From assembly GCF_002753895.1 (NCBI RefSeq), contig NZ_NJER01000002.1, positions 797,145 through 861,144 of the forward strand: a stretch of 64,000 bases of DNA. Reading direction: 5' to 3'. Positions within the stretch are counted from its first letter, which is position 1. Every line of letters begins with the position of its first letter. Origin of the DNA: Halobacteriovorax sp. JY17. GTDB taxonomy: Bacteria; Bdellovibrionota; Bacteriovoracia; Bacteriovoracales; Bacteriovoracaceae. Shown here piece by piece: positions 1 through 8,415 of the stretch. The translations under genes were made by a program, and so were the position numbers. Below the pieces are notes generated by a model. It saw nothing but the letters and a program-made list of their open reading frames with translations. It made no database searches and was not told the DNA's origin.

Positions 1-1
1 T

Positions 2-766
2 CTTAGAAAGATAAGAGTAGGGCAGCTTCACGGAGGGATTTTTACTGGAAAAACTCTTGGAGATATTAATGGAGACGTTAGAGTTATTGAACTTCCATTT
101 ACTTTCTATCACGATAGAAAGAAGGCGCTTGGGATTGTTGAAAAGATGGAGCCATTCTTTAATAAGAAGTTTGAAAAGAATGAGTTTAAAAATCTTGGAT
201 TCTTTGAAATTGGAAATGTTTACTTCGTTTCTCAGACAAAAACAGATTCATTAAAAAATATGATGGGTGTGAAAATTTGGTCATGGGAAGGAGATAAACT
301 CGTTTCGACAATGATCGAAACAATGAAGTTTGTATCGGTTCCACTTCCTCTTCCAGATGTTCTCTCTTCACTTTCAACAGGTATTATTCAAGCAGCTTAT
401 GCTCCACCACTAGGGATAATCTCTCTTCAATGGAATACAAAAATTAAATATGTTATCGATCTTCCAATATCATTCTCGGTTGGAGCTTTCTTATTGTCTG
501 ACAAAGCTTGGGCAAAAGTTGGTCCTGAATATAGAAAGACAGTTGAAGATATTGCTCGCAAATATGTTCAAGAGGTTAATGCTGGAAATGAAAAAGATAA
601 TAACGATGCTCTGTCTGCAATGAAGGCTCAAGGGATTGAATTTTTAAAATTCTCTAAAGAAGATGTGGAAAGAGGAAAAATCCTTAGGAAAGAAGTTATC
701 AGTAAGTTGAAAGGTAATCTCTTTTCAGCAGAGGCTCTTAATCAATTGGAGAATAATTTAAAATGA
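2..766 (+). CDS. dctP: TRAP transporter substrate-binding protein, 5' partial
   Basis: Periplasmic solute receptor of a tripartite TRAP transporter; it captures a carboxylate-type ligand and delivers it to the DctQM membrane pair. The frame is open from base 2, and the residues before the first internal Met (GGIFTGKTLGDING) already match a DctP fold, so the true start lies outside the window. The visible part contains the typical segment VPLPLPDVLSSLSTGIIQA and a C-terminal helical region. Its ATGA overlap with the next gene marks one operon. The ligand cannot be read from sequence. Known of the family: uptake is driven by a cation gradient. Confidence 0.88.
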   Translation, partial: LRKIRVGQLHGGIFTGKTLGDINGDVRVIELPFTFYHDRKKALGIVEKMEPFFNKKFEKNEFKNLGFFEIGNVYFVSQTKTDSLKNMMGVKIWSWEGDKLVSTMIETMKFVSVPLPLPDVLSSLSTGIIQAAYAPPLGIISLQWNTKIKYVIDLPISFSVGAFLLSDKAWAKVGPEYRKTVEDIARKYVQEVNAGNEKDNNDALSAMKAQGIEFLKFSKEDVERGKILRKEVISKLKGNLFSAEALNQLENNLK

Positions 767-1257
767 AATTATTTAAGTTTCTCGATCAAATTATTGAAAA
801 AGTTTCAACTTGGACACTACTTGTAAGTGTCCTTTTGATGTTGAGTTTAAGTGTTCTAGCAATTGTTCTTCGATGGTTTAACCTTACTCTGCACTGGATT
901 GAACCTTTTGTTAGACATTTAGTTTTCCTAAGTACTTTCCTAGGGGGAGTCCTCGCTACTGGTCGTGGAACTCATATAGGGATAGATATTTTAGGTAAGT
1001 ACTTGGAGTCTATTCACAATGATCTTCTTTATAATTGGATAAAGAGAGTGGGCTCTCTTGCATCCTTTCTTACTTTATCTTGGTTGATCTACGCTTCTTA
1101 TAACTTTCTTATTGTTGAGCTTAAGTATGGAAAGCCTGTTTTTTGGGGAATTGAAAGTGGATACCTTGTTGCTATCATTCCAATCGGTTTTGGTCTAATT
1201 GCTTATAGATTTTTCTATATTTTTATAAATTCATTTAATGGGAAAAGAGCATGTTAG
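763..1257 (+). CDS. dctQ: TRAP transporter small permease (DctQ)
   Basis: Small four-helix membrane subunit of the TRAP carrier, 164 residues, the usual length. Hydrophobic segments lie near residues 18-38, 45-65, 90-110 and 130-152. The motif RHLVFLSTFLGG followed by HIGIDIL is typical of DctQ. The start ATG overlaps the dctP stop by four bases, and its stop overlaps the dctM start, so translation is coupled. It serves as the structural partner of DctM in the inner membrane. Confidence 0.88.
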   Translation: MKLFKFLDQIIEKVSTWTLLVSVLLMLSLSVLAIVLRWFNLTLHWIEPFVRHLVFLSTFLGGVLATGRGTHIGIDILGKYLESIHNDLLYNWIKRVGSLASFLTLSWLIYASYNFLIVELKYGKPVFWGIESGYLVAIIPIGFGLIAYRFFYIFINSFNGKRAC

Positions 1258-2522
1258 AAATTTTTGCTTTTTTAGGAATTATCTTACTGGCAATTTTAGG
1301 GGTTCCGCTGTTTGTGATTATGTCCCTAGCTGCCTTAACAGCATTTAGTTTCACTGATGTTCAAACCTCTGCAGTTGCTGTTGAGATCTATAGGTTATCT
1401 TCGGCTCCAACACTTTTAACTATTCCGCTTTTTACTTTTGCTGGTTACATTATGGCCGAGTCAAAGTCTCCGCAAAGGCTTCTGCGTTTTGCTGAGGCTG
1501 CTCTAGGATGGTTACCTGGCGGAGTCGCAATCGTCAGTTTAGTTATCTGTGCTTTCTTCACCGCTTTCACTGGAGCGAGTGGGGTGACAATTATTGCTCT
1601 TGGAGGTCTTCTCTTTCCAATTTTAAAGAATGAAGGTTATACAGAGAAGTTTAGTCTTGGTTTAATTACAACTTCAGGATCTCTTGGTCTTCTTTTTCCA
1701 CCATCACTTCCAATTATTCTCTATGGACTAGTTGCAAAGGTTGATATTGATCAACTCTTTCTCGCAGGAATAATTCCTGGAATATTACTGATAGTGATTC
1801 TTTCAGCATGGTCTATTAAGAATGGAAAAATGTCGGCAAATCATAAGAAGTTTGAACTTAATGAGCTTATAGCCGCTTTCAAAGGTTGCTTCTTTGAGGC
1901 AATTCTTCCTGTGGGTGTACTTGTTGGGATCTATGGAGGTTTCACTACAGCAACAGAGGCCGCAGCAATCACAGCTTTCTATATTTTAATCATTGAATGC
2001 TTTGTTTACAAAGATCTTCATATTATAAGAGATATTCCAAAAGTAACTGCTGATAGTATGAGTCTTGTTGGTGGAATTCTACTTATTCTTTGTTGTGCTC
2101 TCGGGCTTACAAATTATCTAGTTGATGAAGAAATTCCAATGCATATTTTAGATTTCATGAGAGAGTTTTTAACTAATAAGTATTCATTCTTATTATTCTT
2201 AAATATCTTCTTATTAATTGTTGGCTCTTTAATGGATATTTTTAGCGCAATTATTGTCGTTGTTCCGCTGATCGTTCCAATTGCTCAAGAGTTTGGAGTT
2301 CATCCTGTACACTTGGCCATTATCTTCTTAACAAATTTAGAAATTGGATATATTACACCTCCTGTGGGGATAAATTTATTTATTTCATCATTTAGGTTCA
2401 AGAAGCCTGTGACGGAACTTTATAAAGCGTCTTTCCCATTTCTACTTCTGTTACTAGTAGCACTCGCAATTATTACTTATGTTCCAGACTTAAGTTTAAT
2501 GCTAATTGGTGAAGGGAATTAG
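1251..2522 (+). CDS. dctM: TRAP transporter large permease (DctM)
   Basis: Large multi-helix channel subunit of the TRAP transporter, 423 residues, full length for the family. It shows the DctM hallmarks: a Gly/Ser-rich FTGASGVTIIALGG segment, GSLGLLFPPSLPIILYG, a TTATEAAAI segment and NLEIGYITPPVGINLF near the end. About a dozen hydrophobic helices span the protein. The start overlaps dctQ by seven bases, with GGGAAAAG upstream as ribosome site. It moves the ligand across the inner membrane, probably with sodium (family knowledge). Confidence 0.92.
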   Translation: MLEIFAFLGIILLAILGVPLFVIMSLAALTAFSFTDVQTSAVAVEIYRLSSAPTLLTIPLFTFAGYIMAESKSPQRLLRFAEAALGWLPGGVAIVSLVICAFFTAFTGASGVTIIALGGLLFPILKNEGYTEKFSLGLITTSGSLGLLFPPSLPIILYGLVAKVDIDQLFLAGIIPGILLIVILSAWSIKNGKMSANHKKFELNELIAAFKGCFFEAILPVGVLVGIYGGFTTATEAAAITAFYILIIECFVYKDLHIIRDIPKVTADSMSLVGGILLILCCALGLTNYLVDEEIPMHILDFMREFLTNKYSFLLFLNIFLLIVGSLMDIFSAIIVVVPLIVPIAQEFGVHPVHLAIIFLTNLEIGYITPPVGINLFISSFRFKKPVTELYKASFPFLLLLLVALAIITYVPDLSLMLIGEGN

Positions 2523-2530
2523 AATTCAAT

Positions 2531-4123
2531 ATGATGATTAGAAATACAGTTTTTATTATCTTTTGTGCCCTTGGTATTAACACTTGGGCCTTAGATTATT
2601 CTTCAAATAAATACTATGACAGCTCATTTGTAGGTGAGCAGCCAACACCTTTGTACTTTGGTCCAATTTCACCAAAGTATTCTTTTAGTTCTATAGATGG
2701 AGAGATCTCATTCTCGGATGACGAGTATTACAACGAATACTTACCATCTCTAATTGAGAAAGAAATTTTTAATCTAAATGAATTATGGAGTAAAGAATTT
2801 CCTGCGAAGTCGAATTGTCCTGATTTCTACTTGAATGAAAATATAGAATATATTCGCTATCTTTATCGATTGATCACAATTAGTTATCTCTTTGAAAGCA
2901 TGAAGGAAAATCACTCTCTGATGTATGAGATCGATGGGAACGAAAAACTTTGTTCGCTAGATTGGAAGAAGACTTTGGGAATGTGCAGTCCTAAGAGTGT
3001 TGAAATGATAAAATTTGTAAAAAGAGCGAAGACTAGATATCTAAAAGATTGGAATCCAGGTGCGCTTTCAAAGCTTAATAGTTCAGAGAGAGAGGGTTGG
3101 CTTGAAAACTTTAAATCTTTAACTCCTAGAGGGGTCGCTAAAACTAGAGTCTACGAGTGGTTAAAAGAAAAAGGAATTAAAAATAAGAACTTTACTATAG
3201 ATAAGTCTCATCAGGCCCTAGCATCAATATGCCACAATGATAAAGAACTTCTCGTTCAACTATGTTCTGAAAGAGATGATCTCTATGGTCTAAGCTCAGT
3301 ACCTAAGGCCATTGAATTATTATATGAATCTAATGCGGCTAATGTCATTAATACTGGTGGGCATGGTTTAAGTTGTTTGAAGAGATATTCAGCTCTCTTT
3401 TCAACTAAAGAGAGATCTTATCCAGACTTAGAAATTATTTTCTCTCTTGTTTCAAAGCAACTTGAAGCGAGTAAGTCTCGTTATGCTCAGGGAGATTTAT
3501 TTCTACCAGGAGCTTTAAAAGAATTTGATGATAAAGGTCTAGGAGATTTTCTATTCGTCGAGAAGAAAGTTGAACCTAAGCCGGAGCCAAAGCCTACTCC
3601 TATAATTGTGATAAAACCAAAACCTAAACCACTTCCAAAACCTGTTGTAGCAACGGTTAAACCAGTCGTTAAAGCAGAGCCTGTGAAGTTACCTGAAAAA
3701 ATTATTATCAAAGTCTCAGCTTTTGAGCAGGCAGTGAGAAATCTACTTGAGCTTAAACTTACGGTATCAACAGTAAATATGGGGAAAATGAAAAGCGACT
3801 TTGTGTTCTCTGATACAATGGTTGAGGCGCTAAAGACTCCTTTGAAAGATTACCAAACGAGAGAAGCTCTCTCTGATATGAAAAAGTATGATGGGTTGGG
3901 GCAGCGTACTGAACCAATGAGATTAATCTTCTTAAAATATCTAATTGAAAATCATCTACACCAAGGTCTTTATAATATTGTTTCAATTGTTGGGGAGAGA
4001 TTTTGGCTTTTAAATGATATTGATGGAAAAACAGAACCCGTCTATGCTGAAATTTTAAATAACGAAAGTACAAATTATAAGTGGCAAATTAATATTTTGG
4101 ATTTTCATAAAGTGAAGAAATAA
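2531..4123 (+). CDS. Hypothetical secreted protein with Pro/Lys linker
   Basis: Not recognised. The protein has 530 residues with an N-terminal signal peptide (hydrophobic to about residue 20, cleavage after NTWA likely). A globular region to about residue 330 holds scattered cysteines, then comes a Pro/Lys/Glu-rich linker (KPEPKPTPIIVIKPKPKP), then a C-terminal globular part of about 150 residues. A TonB-like PK linker suggests a protein spanning the periplasm, but no TonB domain is visible. It starts 8 bases after dctM and may be cotranscribed with it. A strong terminator follows. Confidence 0.7.
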   Translation: MMIRNTVFIIFCALGINTWALDYSSNKYYDSSFVGEQPTPLYFGPISPKYSFSSIDGEISFSDDEYYNEYLPSLIEKEIFNLNELWSKEFPAKSNCPDFYLNENIEYIRYLYRLITISYLFESMKENHSLMYEIDGNEKLCSLDWKKTLGMCSPKSVEMIKFVKRAKTRYLKDWNPGALSKLNSSEREGWLENFKSLTPRGVAKTRVYEWLKEKGIKNKNFTIDKSHQALASICHNDKELLVQLCSERDDLYGLSSVPKAIELLYESNAANVINTGGHGLSCLKRYSALFSTKERSYPDLEIIFSLVSKQLEASKSRYAQGDLFLPGALKEFDDKGLGDFLFVEKKVEPKPEPKPTPIIVIKPKPKPLPKPVVATVKPVVKAEPVKLPEKIIIKVSAFEQAVRNLLELKLTVSTVNMGKMKSDFVFSDTMVEALKTPLKDYQTREALSDMKKYDGLGQRTEPMRLIFLKYLIENHLHQGLYNIVSIVGERFWLLNDIDGKTEPVYAEILNNESTNYKWQINILDFHKVKK

Positions 4124-4125
4124 AA

Positions 4126-4147
4126 AAGGGGAGCGAATGCTCCCCTT
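4126..4147. terminator. Bidirectional intrinsic terminator
   Basis: A perfect 9-bp stem AAGGGGAGC / GCTCCCCTT with loop GAAT lies between two convergent genes. An A-run precedes it and T-rich sequence (TTTTTATTTTTT) follows nearby, so it can stop transcription from both sides. Confidence 0.85.
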
Positions 4148-4168
4148 GGAATAATTAATTTTTATTTT

Positions 4169-4822
4169 TTAGTATTTCTTTGCTTGTTTTTTAAGTCTCT
4201 TCTTAACAGATCCTTTCATATCAAGCATTAGTAAGAAACCACCGTTCTCTCCGTCTTGGTCTTCACCGATTAGAGAGAGGTTACCAACTCTATCGCCACC
4301 AGCATAGAATCTAGCAGTAATAATTGAGTTTTGAAGGTTAAGACCTTTTACTGGAATGAAGATACCAAAGATATCTGGTCCAAGGTAAACACCCATGTTG
4401 TGGAACTTCTCAATACTAAATGCCACTGCAGGTAAACGTCCGCTCGCAACACCTGGAAGAGCTCTTCCCCCTGGAAGTGATTGTGGATCAAGCTTAGAAA
4501 GGTTTCCGTTGAATACATCATCAAGTGAAATTGATACGGCCATCAATGTTCCATTTGATTGAAGATCTGGTGAAATTTCAATGTAAGAGTTTGGATACTT
4601 TGGAATTGCATATCTTAACCCGCCTTGGAGTTGAAGATTATCAAATACCATTGTAACTAAGACATCGTCTTGTTGTAGTGAAACTACTGGTCCAGTAACA
4701 CCAGGAATTTCTAGATTGGCACCATCTTTTCCACTTCCACATGAAGTTGTAAAAACAGCAACAGATAATAGTAGTGACATGAATACGAGTTTAGATCTCT
4801 TTGCCAGTTCCATTGATTTCAT
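4169..4822 (-). CDS. Hypothetical lipoprotein
   Basis: Not recognised beyond its location. The signal sequence ends in a lipobox (VFTTSC, Cys at residue 28), so the mature protein is lipid-anchored. The rest (about 190 residues) is beta-rich with no Cys. Gly-rich segments include GGRALPGVASGRLP, and the C-terminus is basic (KKRLKKQAKKY). A weak GAGAGA ribosome site lies before the ATG at 4822; an internal Met four residues later is an alternative start. It stands alone, convergent with the upstream secreted-protein gene. Confidence 0.68.
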   Translation of the reverse strand: MKSMELAKRSKLVFMSLLLSVAVFTTSCGSGKDGANLEIPGVTGPVVSLQQDDVLVTMVFDNLQLQGGLRYAIPKYPNSYIEISPDLQSNGTLMAVSISLDDVFNGNLSKLDPQSLPGGRALPGVASGRLPAVAFSIEKFHNMGVYLGPDIFGIFIPVKGLNLQNSIITARFYAGGDRVGNLSLIGEDQDGENGGFLLMLDMKGSVKKRLKKQAKKY

Positions 4823-4926
4823 AAATTCTCTCTCATTTTTTTTAGAAACGTCGTTTCTATTGATCTCTAAATAAAGTCTGACAAACTACGGACAAATGGA
4901 ACTGACGTACAACTTAAAGTCTTTAT

Positions 4927-5061
4927 TTAGAATTTTCTCTCATCCCTTTTATGAAGACCAAGATTATCAGGTTGATCACTTTGGTCAATTACTTTTTCGG
5001 CGAGAATTCTATAAGCTTGAGTGAAATCGTCGGGAACTTGCCAAATCTCTTTTAAATCCAT
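4927..5061 (-). CDS. Small hypothetical protein (44 aa)
   Basis: A 44-residue hydrophilic ORF beginning MDLKEIWQVPDDFTQAYRIL. Its composition looks protein-like, with an amphipathic helix pattern. The ribosome site is weak (TTAAAG). It fills most of the gap between divergent genes. No family is recognised; it could be a chance ORF. Confidence 0.4.
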   Translation of the reverse strand: MDLKEIWQVPDDFTQAYRILAEKVIDQSDQPDNLGLHKRDERKF

Positions 5062-5203
5062 GCTTTAAGATAGTCTTAAGTAAAAAAACACCTTTTTAGA
5101 TCTGCCATAAATTTTAGACAGGGTCTACTGTAGTAGTGCCAACAATTGAATGAGAAAGAGTTTCCACGGCGAAACTTGTTTTCTATTTCGCTATAATAAG
5201 TCT

Positions 5204-5692
5204 ATGAGAGTCTTTACAACATTTAATGAGACATTACCTGCAGCAACTGAGAAACCTTCAAAACAAAGAGGGAAGAAGAGCGGTCCTACAAAAGTAGATA
5301 AGTCCTATAGACCTCCTAGAGAAAATCTATCTCCTGAGGAAATTAAGGCCAGAGTAGCTAAGAAGACCGGACATAGTGCAGAGAAGAAAGTAGAGAATTT
5401 AGCAGGTAAGCAAGTAAGTACATTTATGGCCGACACTCCTGCAGTGAAGACTGATATTAGAACTAAAGCCGCAACTACAAGCGCAGTGAAAGGTTTAGGC
5501 AATCCTGAAGAAGTTGAAAAGAAAGCAAATACCCCAGAAGCAAAGAAGGTCTTACTTCATTCAGATGTCGATAAGAATGATCCAAAAGATACAAATGTTC
5601 AGGAAAAACTTAAGGGACTATTAGGTTCTGGTGGTTTTGGCTGGAATGAAAAAGAAAGAGCAGCTCTCTCTGAAATCTTAGGAAAGAGTTAG
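5204..5692 (+). CDS. Hypothetical Lys/Ala-rich disordered protein
   Basis: A 162-residue hydrophilic protein, very rich in Lys, Pro, Ala and Thr, with little hydrophobic core, so it is probably largely disordered. No domain is recognised. The frame is open from an ATG at 5150, but the start at 5204 is preferred because a perfect TATAAT (5192-5197) lies seven bases before it. That would put transcription start at or next to the ATG (leaderless). No Shine-Dalgarno site precedes either start. Its 3' end overlaps the convergent nrnA by four bases. Confidence 0.6.
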   Translation: MRVFTTFNETLPAATEKPSKQRGKKSGPTKVDKSYRPPRENLSPEEIKARVAKKTGHSAEKKVENLAGKQVSTFMADTPAVKTDIRTKAATTSAVKGLGNPEEVEKKANTPEAKKVLLHSDVDKNDPKDTNVQEKLKGLLGSGGFGWNEKERAALSEILGKS

Positions 5693-6672
5693 TCCTTTGA
5701 TCTATCTATCATTCTTTGAATTTTATCTATAGAAGACTTCACTATCTCATCCATTGACCCTTCAAGAACTGTAGCCGCAGAATGATTATGACCACCACCT
5801 CCAAGGGCTTGTGCCATAATTCCTACATCAATAGTTGTGCAAGCGGATCTCATACTTAGTTTAATACTCGTACCATTTTGTCTAAACATACAAGCGACTT
5901 TTATATTATCTAAAATAAGCAGATGATTGATAAAGCCATGAGTATCTTCAGGATCTGATTGATGTTTTGCAATCATTTCTTCATTCAAGCAAATCCAAGC
6001 GACTTCTTCGGTGTCATTTGTTTGCGCTGAGCTTAGAACTTCTCCAATTAATCTCATGTATCCAATTTTCTTTGTTCCATTAATTTGGTTGAAGGCTTCA
6101 GGAGGTCTGACTCCAGCATCCATAAGACTAGCAATGAGTCTATGAGTATTACCAGAAACAGTTGGATACCTAAAGCTTGAAGTATCAATGAGAATCGCGG
6201 TGTAGAGCGCGAGAGACATATCTTTTGTAAATTCCACTCCAAGGCCTGAAATTAAATTTCCGACAAGTTCCCCAGTCGCCGCCATCGTTGTATCAATACA
6301 ATGAATGGCCGCAAGTTCTCTTGCACATGGATGATGATCAATGAATAGAAGATCTTTTGCATTTAAAACTAGCTCTTGTGTATTTCTTCCAATTCTTGGA
6401 AGGCTATTAGTATCTGCAACGATGAGAAGATCTATTTCCTTAAAAGGATTCTTCATGTATTCGTCGTAGGAAATGATGACGTCTTTTGGATCTAAGTACT
6501 TATATCTATCGAACAACTTCTTTTCATTTACACAAATGGCCTTCTTTCCAAGACTTTGCAGGGCCATACATAGGGCAATCTGACTTCCTATACCATCCGC
6601 ATCTGGAAAAACGTGAGTTGTTATTACAATTGTTTCAGCATTTTTAATGTGTTCTTGGAATAGTTTGTTCAT
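5689..6672 (-). CDS. nrnA: DHH-family phosphoesterase, NrnA-like
   Basis: A manganese-dependent phosphoesterase that degrades very short RNAs (nanoRNA) and/or 3'-phosphoadenosine phosphate in the cytoplasm (family knowledge). The 327 residues match NrnA length. The N-terminal DHH domain shows HVFPDADGIGS (residues 20-30), VADT (Asp87) and IDHHP (111-115). The C-terminal DHHA1 domain ends with GGGGHNHSAA. The same fold also occurs in cyclic-dinucleotide phosphodiesterases (GdpP C-terminus, DhhP), so the exact substrate is unproven. Confidence 0.85.
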   Translation of the reverse strand: MNKLFQEHIKNAETIVITTHVFPDADGIGSQIALCMALQSLGKKAICVNEKKLFDRYKYLDPKDVIISYDEYMKNPFKEIDLLIVADTNSLPRIGRNTQELVLNAKDLLFIDHHPCARELAAIHCIDTTMAATGELVGNLISGLGVEFTKDMSLALYTAILIDTSSFRYPTVSGNTHRLIASLMDAGVRPPEAFNQINGTKKIGYMRLIGEVLSSAQTNDTEEVAWICLNEEMIAKHQSDPEDTHGFINHLLILDNIKVACMFRQNGTSIKLSMRSACTTIDVGIMAQALGGGGHNHSAATVLEGSMDEIVKSSIDKIQRMIDRSKD

Positions 6673-6806
6673 ATCTCATTATATCGGTAAGTAAGTGAAA
6701 ATTCTTGAAGAAAATAGATAATAACTGATCATTTGGAGTCAGTTAGGCTTTAACTTTCCTAAATTCTTTTGCTAGGATTAGATATATAAATTTCGAGAGG
6801 TATTTT

Positions 6807-7697
6807 ATGGAAGAAAAGGCCATCCGAGTTGAAAATGTTCACAAGAGCTACTCTTCGACCATTGCATTAAATGGTATTTCCTTTGAAGTATCAAAGGGAA
6901 GTATTCATGGGTTCTTAGGGCCTAATGGTGCTGGAAAATCTACAACAATGAAAATAATTACTAATGAGCTTACTTCTTGTTCGGGAGAGGTCATTGTTAA
7001 TTCTAATAGACCAATAGGATTCCTTCCTGAACTTCCACCTCTCTATAAGCATATGGTGGTTGAAGAGTTCTTAAGTTTCGTGAAAACTATTTTTGAATCC
7101 CGAGTAGAATTGTCTTCTATTGTTCAGAAGTGTGGGCTTGAAAATGTTAAGAAGAGACTTATAGGAAATCTTTCTAAAGGTTATCAACAGAGAGTAGGAA
7201 TTGCACAGGCCCTAGTCGTTGATCCTGAGATAATTATTCTCGATGAACCAACTGTTGGACTAGACCCTCATGCTATCAAGGAAATAAGAGAGCTTATTCT
7301 ATCTCTAAAGAAAAATCATACTATTCTCTTTTCTACTCATCAGCTTTATGAAGCAAGTAACCTCTGTGATGAAGTGACGATCATAAATCATGGAAGAATA
7401 TTGAAGACTGGAAAAATTGAAGACGTTAAGAGAGATCTAGTCGCAGGGGAAATTTTTCTTATCGAACTGGATTCTAAATTGAGTGATTCAGATTGTATGG
7501 ATTGTTCTAAAGAATTTGATGTGGAAATTTTAGTTAATGAAAATAAACTTCGAATTACTTCAAAAGGAAGTGAGGATTTAAGAGGGAAGATTAACCGCTT
7601 TCTCTTGGATCGGAATTATATTGTAAGTTCTTTAAGAACCGAAGAAATGGATTTGGAACAAATCTTTGATCATGTTACGAGTGAGCGAAATGTTTAG
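6807..7697 (+). CDS. ABC transporter ATP-binding protein (GldA-like)
   Basis: Cytoplasmic ATPase of an ABC-2 type exporter. Walker A is GPNGAGKST (residues 38-46), the signature LSKGYQQR lies near residue 128, Walker B is IIILDEPT and the H-loop STHQ. A 296-residue length with a C-terminal extension is typical of GldA/NosF-type proteins. Ribosome site GAGAGGT lies six bases before the ATG. It is the first gene of a five-gene overlapping operon whose other members match GldF, GldG and DUF4340, so it probably drives a gliding-type or polysaccharide-associated ABC complex. Confidence 0.9.
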   Translation: MEEKAIRVENVHKSYSSTIALNGISFEVSKGSIHGFLGPNGAGKSTTMKIITNELTSCSGEVIVNSNRPIGFLPELPPLYKHMVVEEFLSFVKTIFESRVELSSIVQKCGLENVKKRLIGNLSKGYQQRVGIAQALVVDPEIIILDEPTVGLDPHAIKEIRELILSLKKNHTILFSTHQLYEASNLCDEVTIINHGRILKTGKIEDVKRDLVAGEIFLIELDSKLSDSDCMDCSKEFDVEILVNENKLRITSKGSEDLRGKINRFLLDRNYIVSSLRTEEMDLEQIFDHVTSERNV

Positions 7698-8415
7698 TAT
7701 CTATAAAAGAGAACTCAAGGAGTCTCTCTCATCACCACTGTTTTATATCTTATGCGCTATTTTTAGTGCAATCACTGGCTGGATTTTCTACTACAGCGTG
7801 CTAGCTTCAAAAGAAGTTGTAGGATCTAGTCTAACCACTAATGTTCTAATTCCTTTATTTGGAACAATTAGCTCTCTCTTTATGTTCTTAACTCCACTAT
7901 TAACAATGAACTCTTTTGTTGAAGAGAAGAGAACAGGAACCTTAGAACTTCTAATGAGATCTAAAGTTGGACTTTGGAATATTATCATTGGTAAATTTCT
8001 CTCTCACATAACTCAAATTAGCTTTATGCTCATACTCTCTTTAATGTTTCCTATGATTCTTATGTTTTCAGGCTACAGTGACTGGGGGATTGTTTTAAGC
8101 GGGTATTTGGGACTTGTTCTAAATATTAGTACCTATGTTTTAATTGGTATGTTTGCCTCTTCGATTTCGGGCAATCAAATTATCTCAGGTTTTATTTCGT
8201 TCTCAATGATTTTTGGAGTTCTACTCTTAAACTTAACAGCGAACTCAACTAATAATTTCATTGTTGGTCAATTGCTAAGCTATTTAAATAATACTTCTCA
8301 TTTTAGTCACTTTGCTCAAGGCGATATTAGAAGTTTTAGTTTTATCTACTTCGCTTCTTTTATTGGTTTATTTATGTTCTTTATAAATAAGTCTCTTAGT
8401 TCGAGGAGATGGTAG
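7690..8415 (+). CDS. ABC-2 type permease (GldF-like)
   Basis: Membrane subunit with six predicted helices and the typical N-terminus IYKRELKESLSSPLFYI of ABC-2/GldF permeases, including the segment SFVEEKRTGTLELL. The ATG at 7690 overlaps the ATPase gene by eight bases and is preferred. An in-frame ATG at 7672 and TTG at 7666 would add a few residues with no hydrophobic benefit. Its length of 241 residues fits. It forms the transmembrane part for the preceding ATPase. Confidence 0.85.
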   Translation: MFSIYKRELKESLSSPLFYILCAIFSAITGWIFYYSVLASKEVVGSSLTTNVLIPLFGTISSLFMFLTPLLTMNSFVEEKRTGTLELLMRSKVGLWNIIIGKFLSHITQISFMLILSLMFPMILMFSGYSDWGIVLSGYLGLVLNISTYVLIGMFASSISGNQIISGFISFSMIFGVLLLNLTANSTNNFIVGQLLSYLNNTSHFSHFAQGDIRSFSFIYFASFIGLFMFFINKSLSSRRW

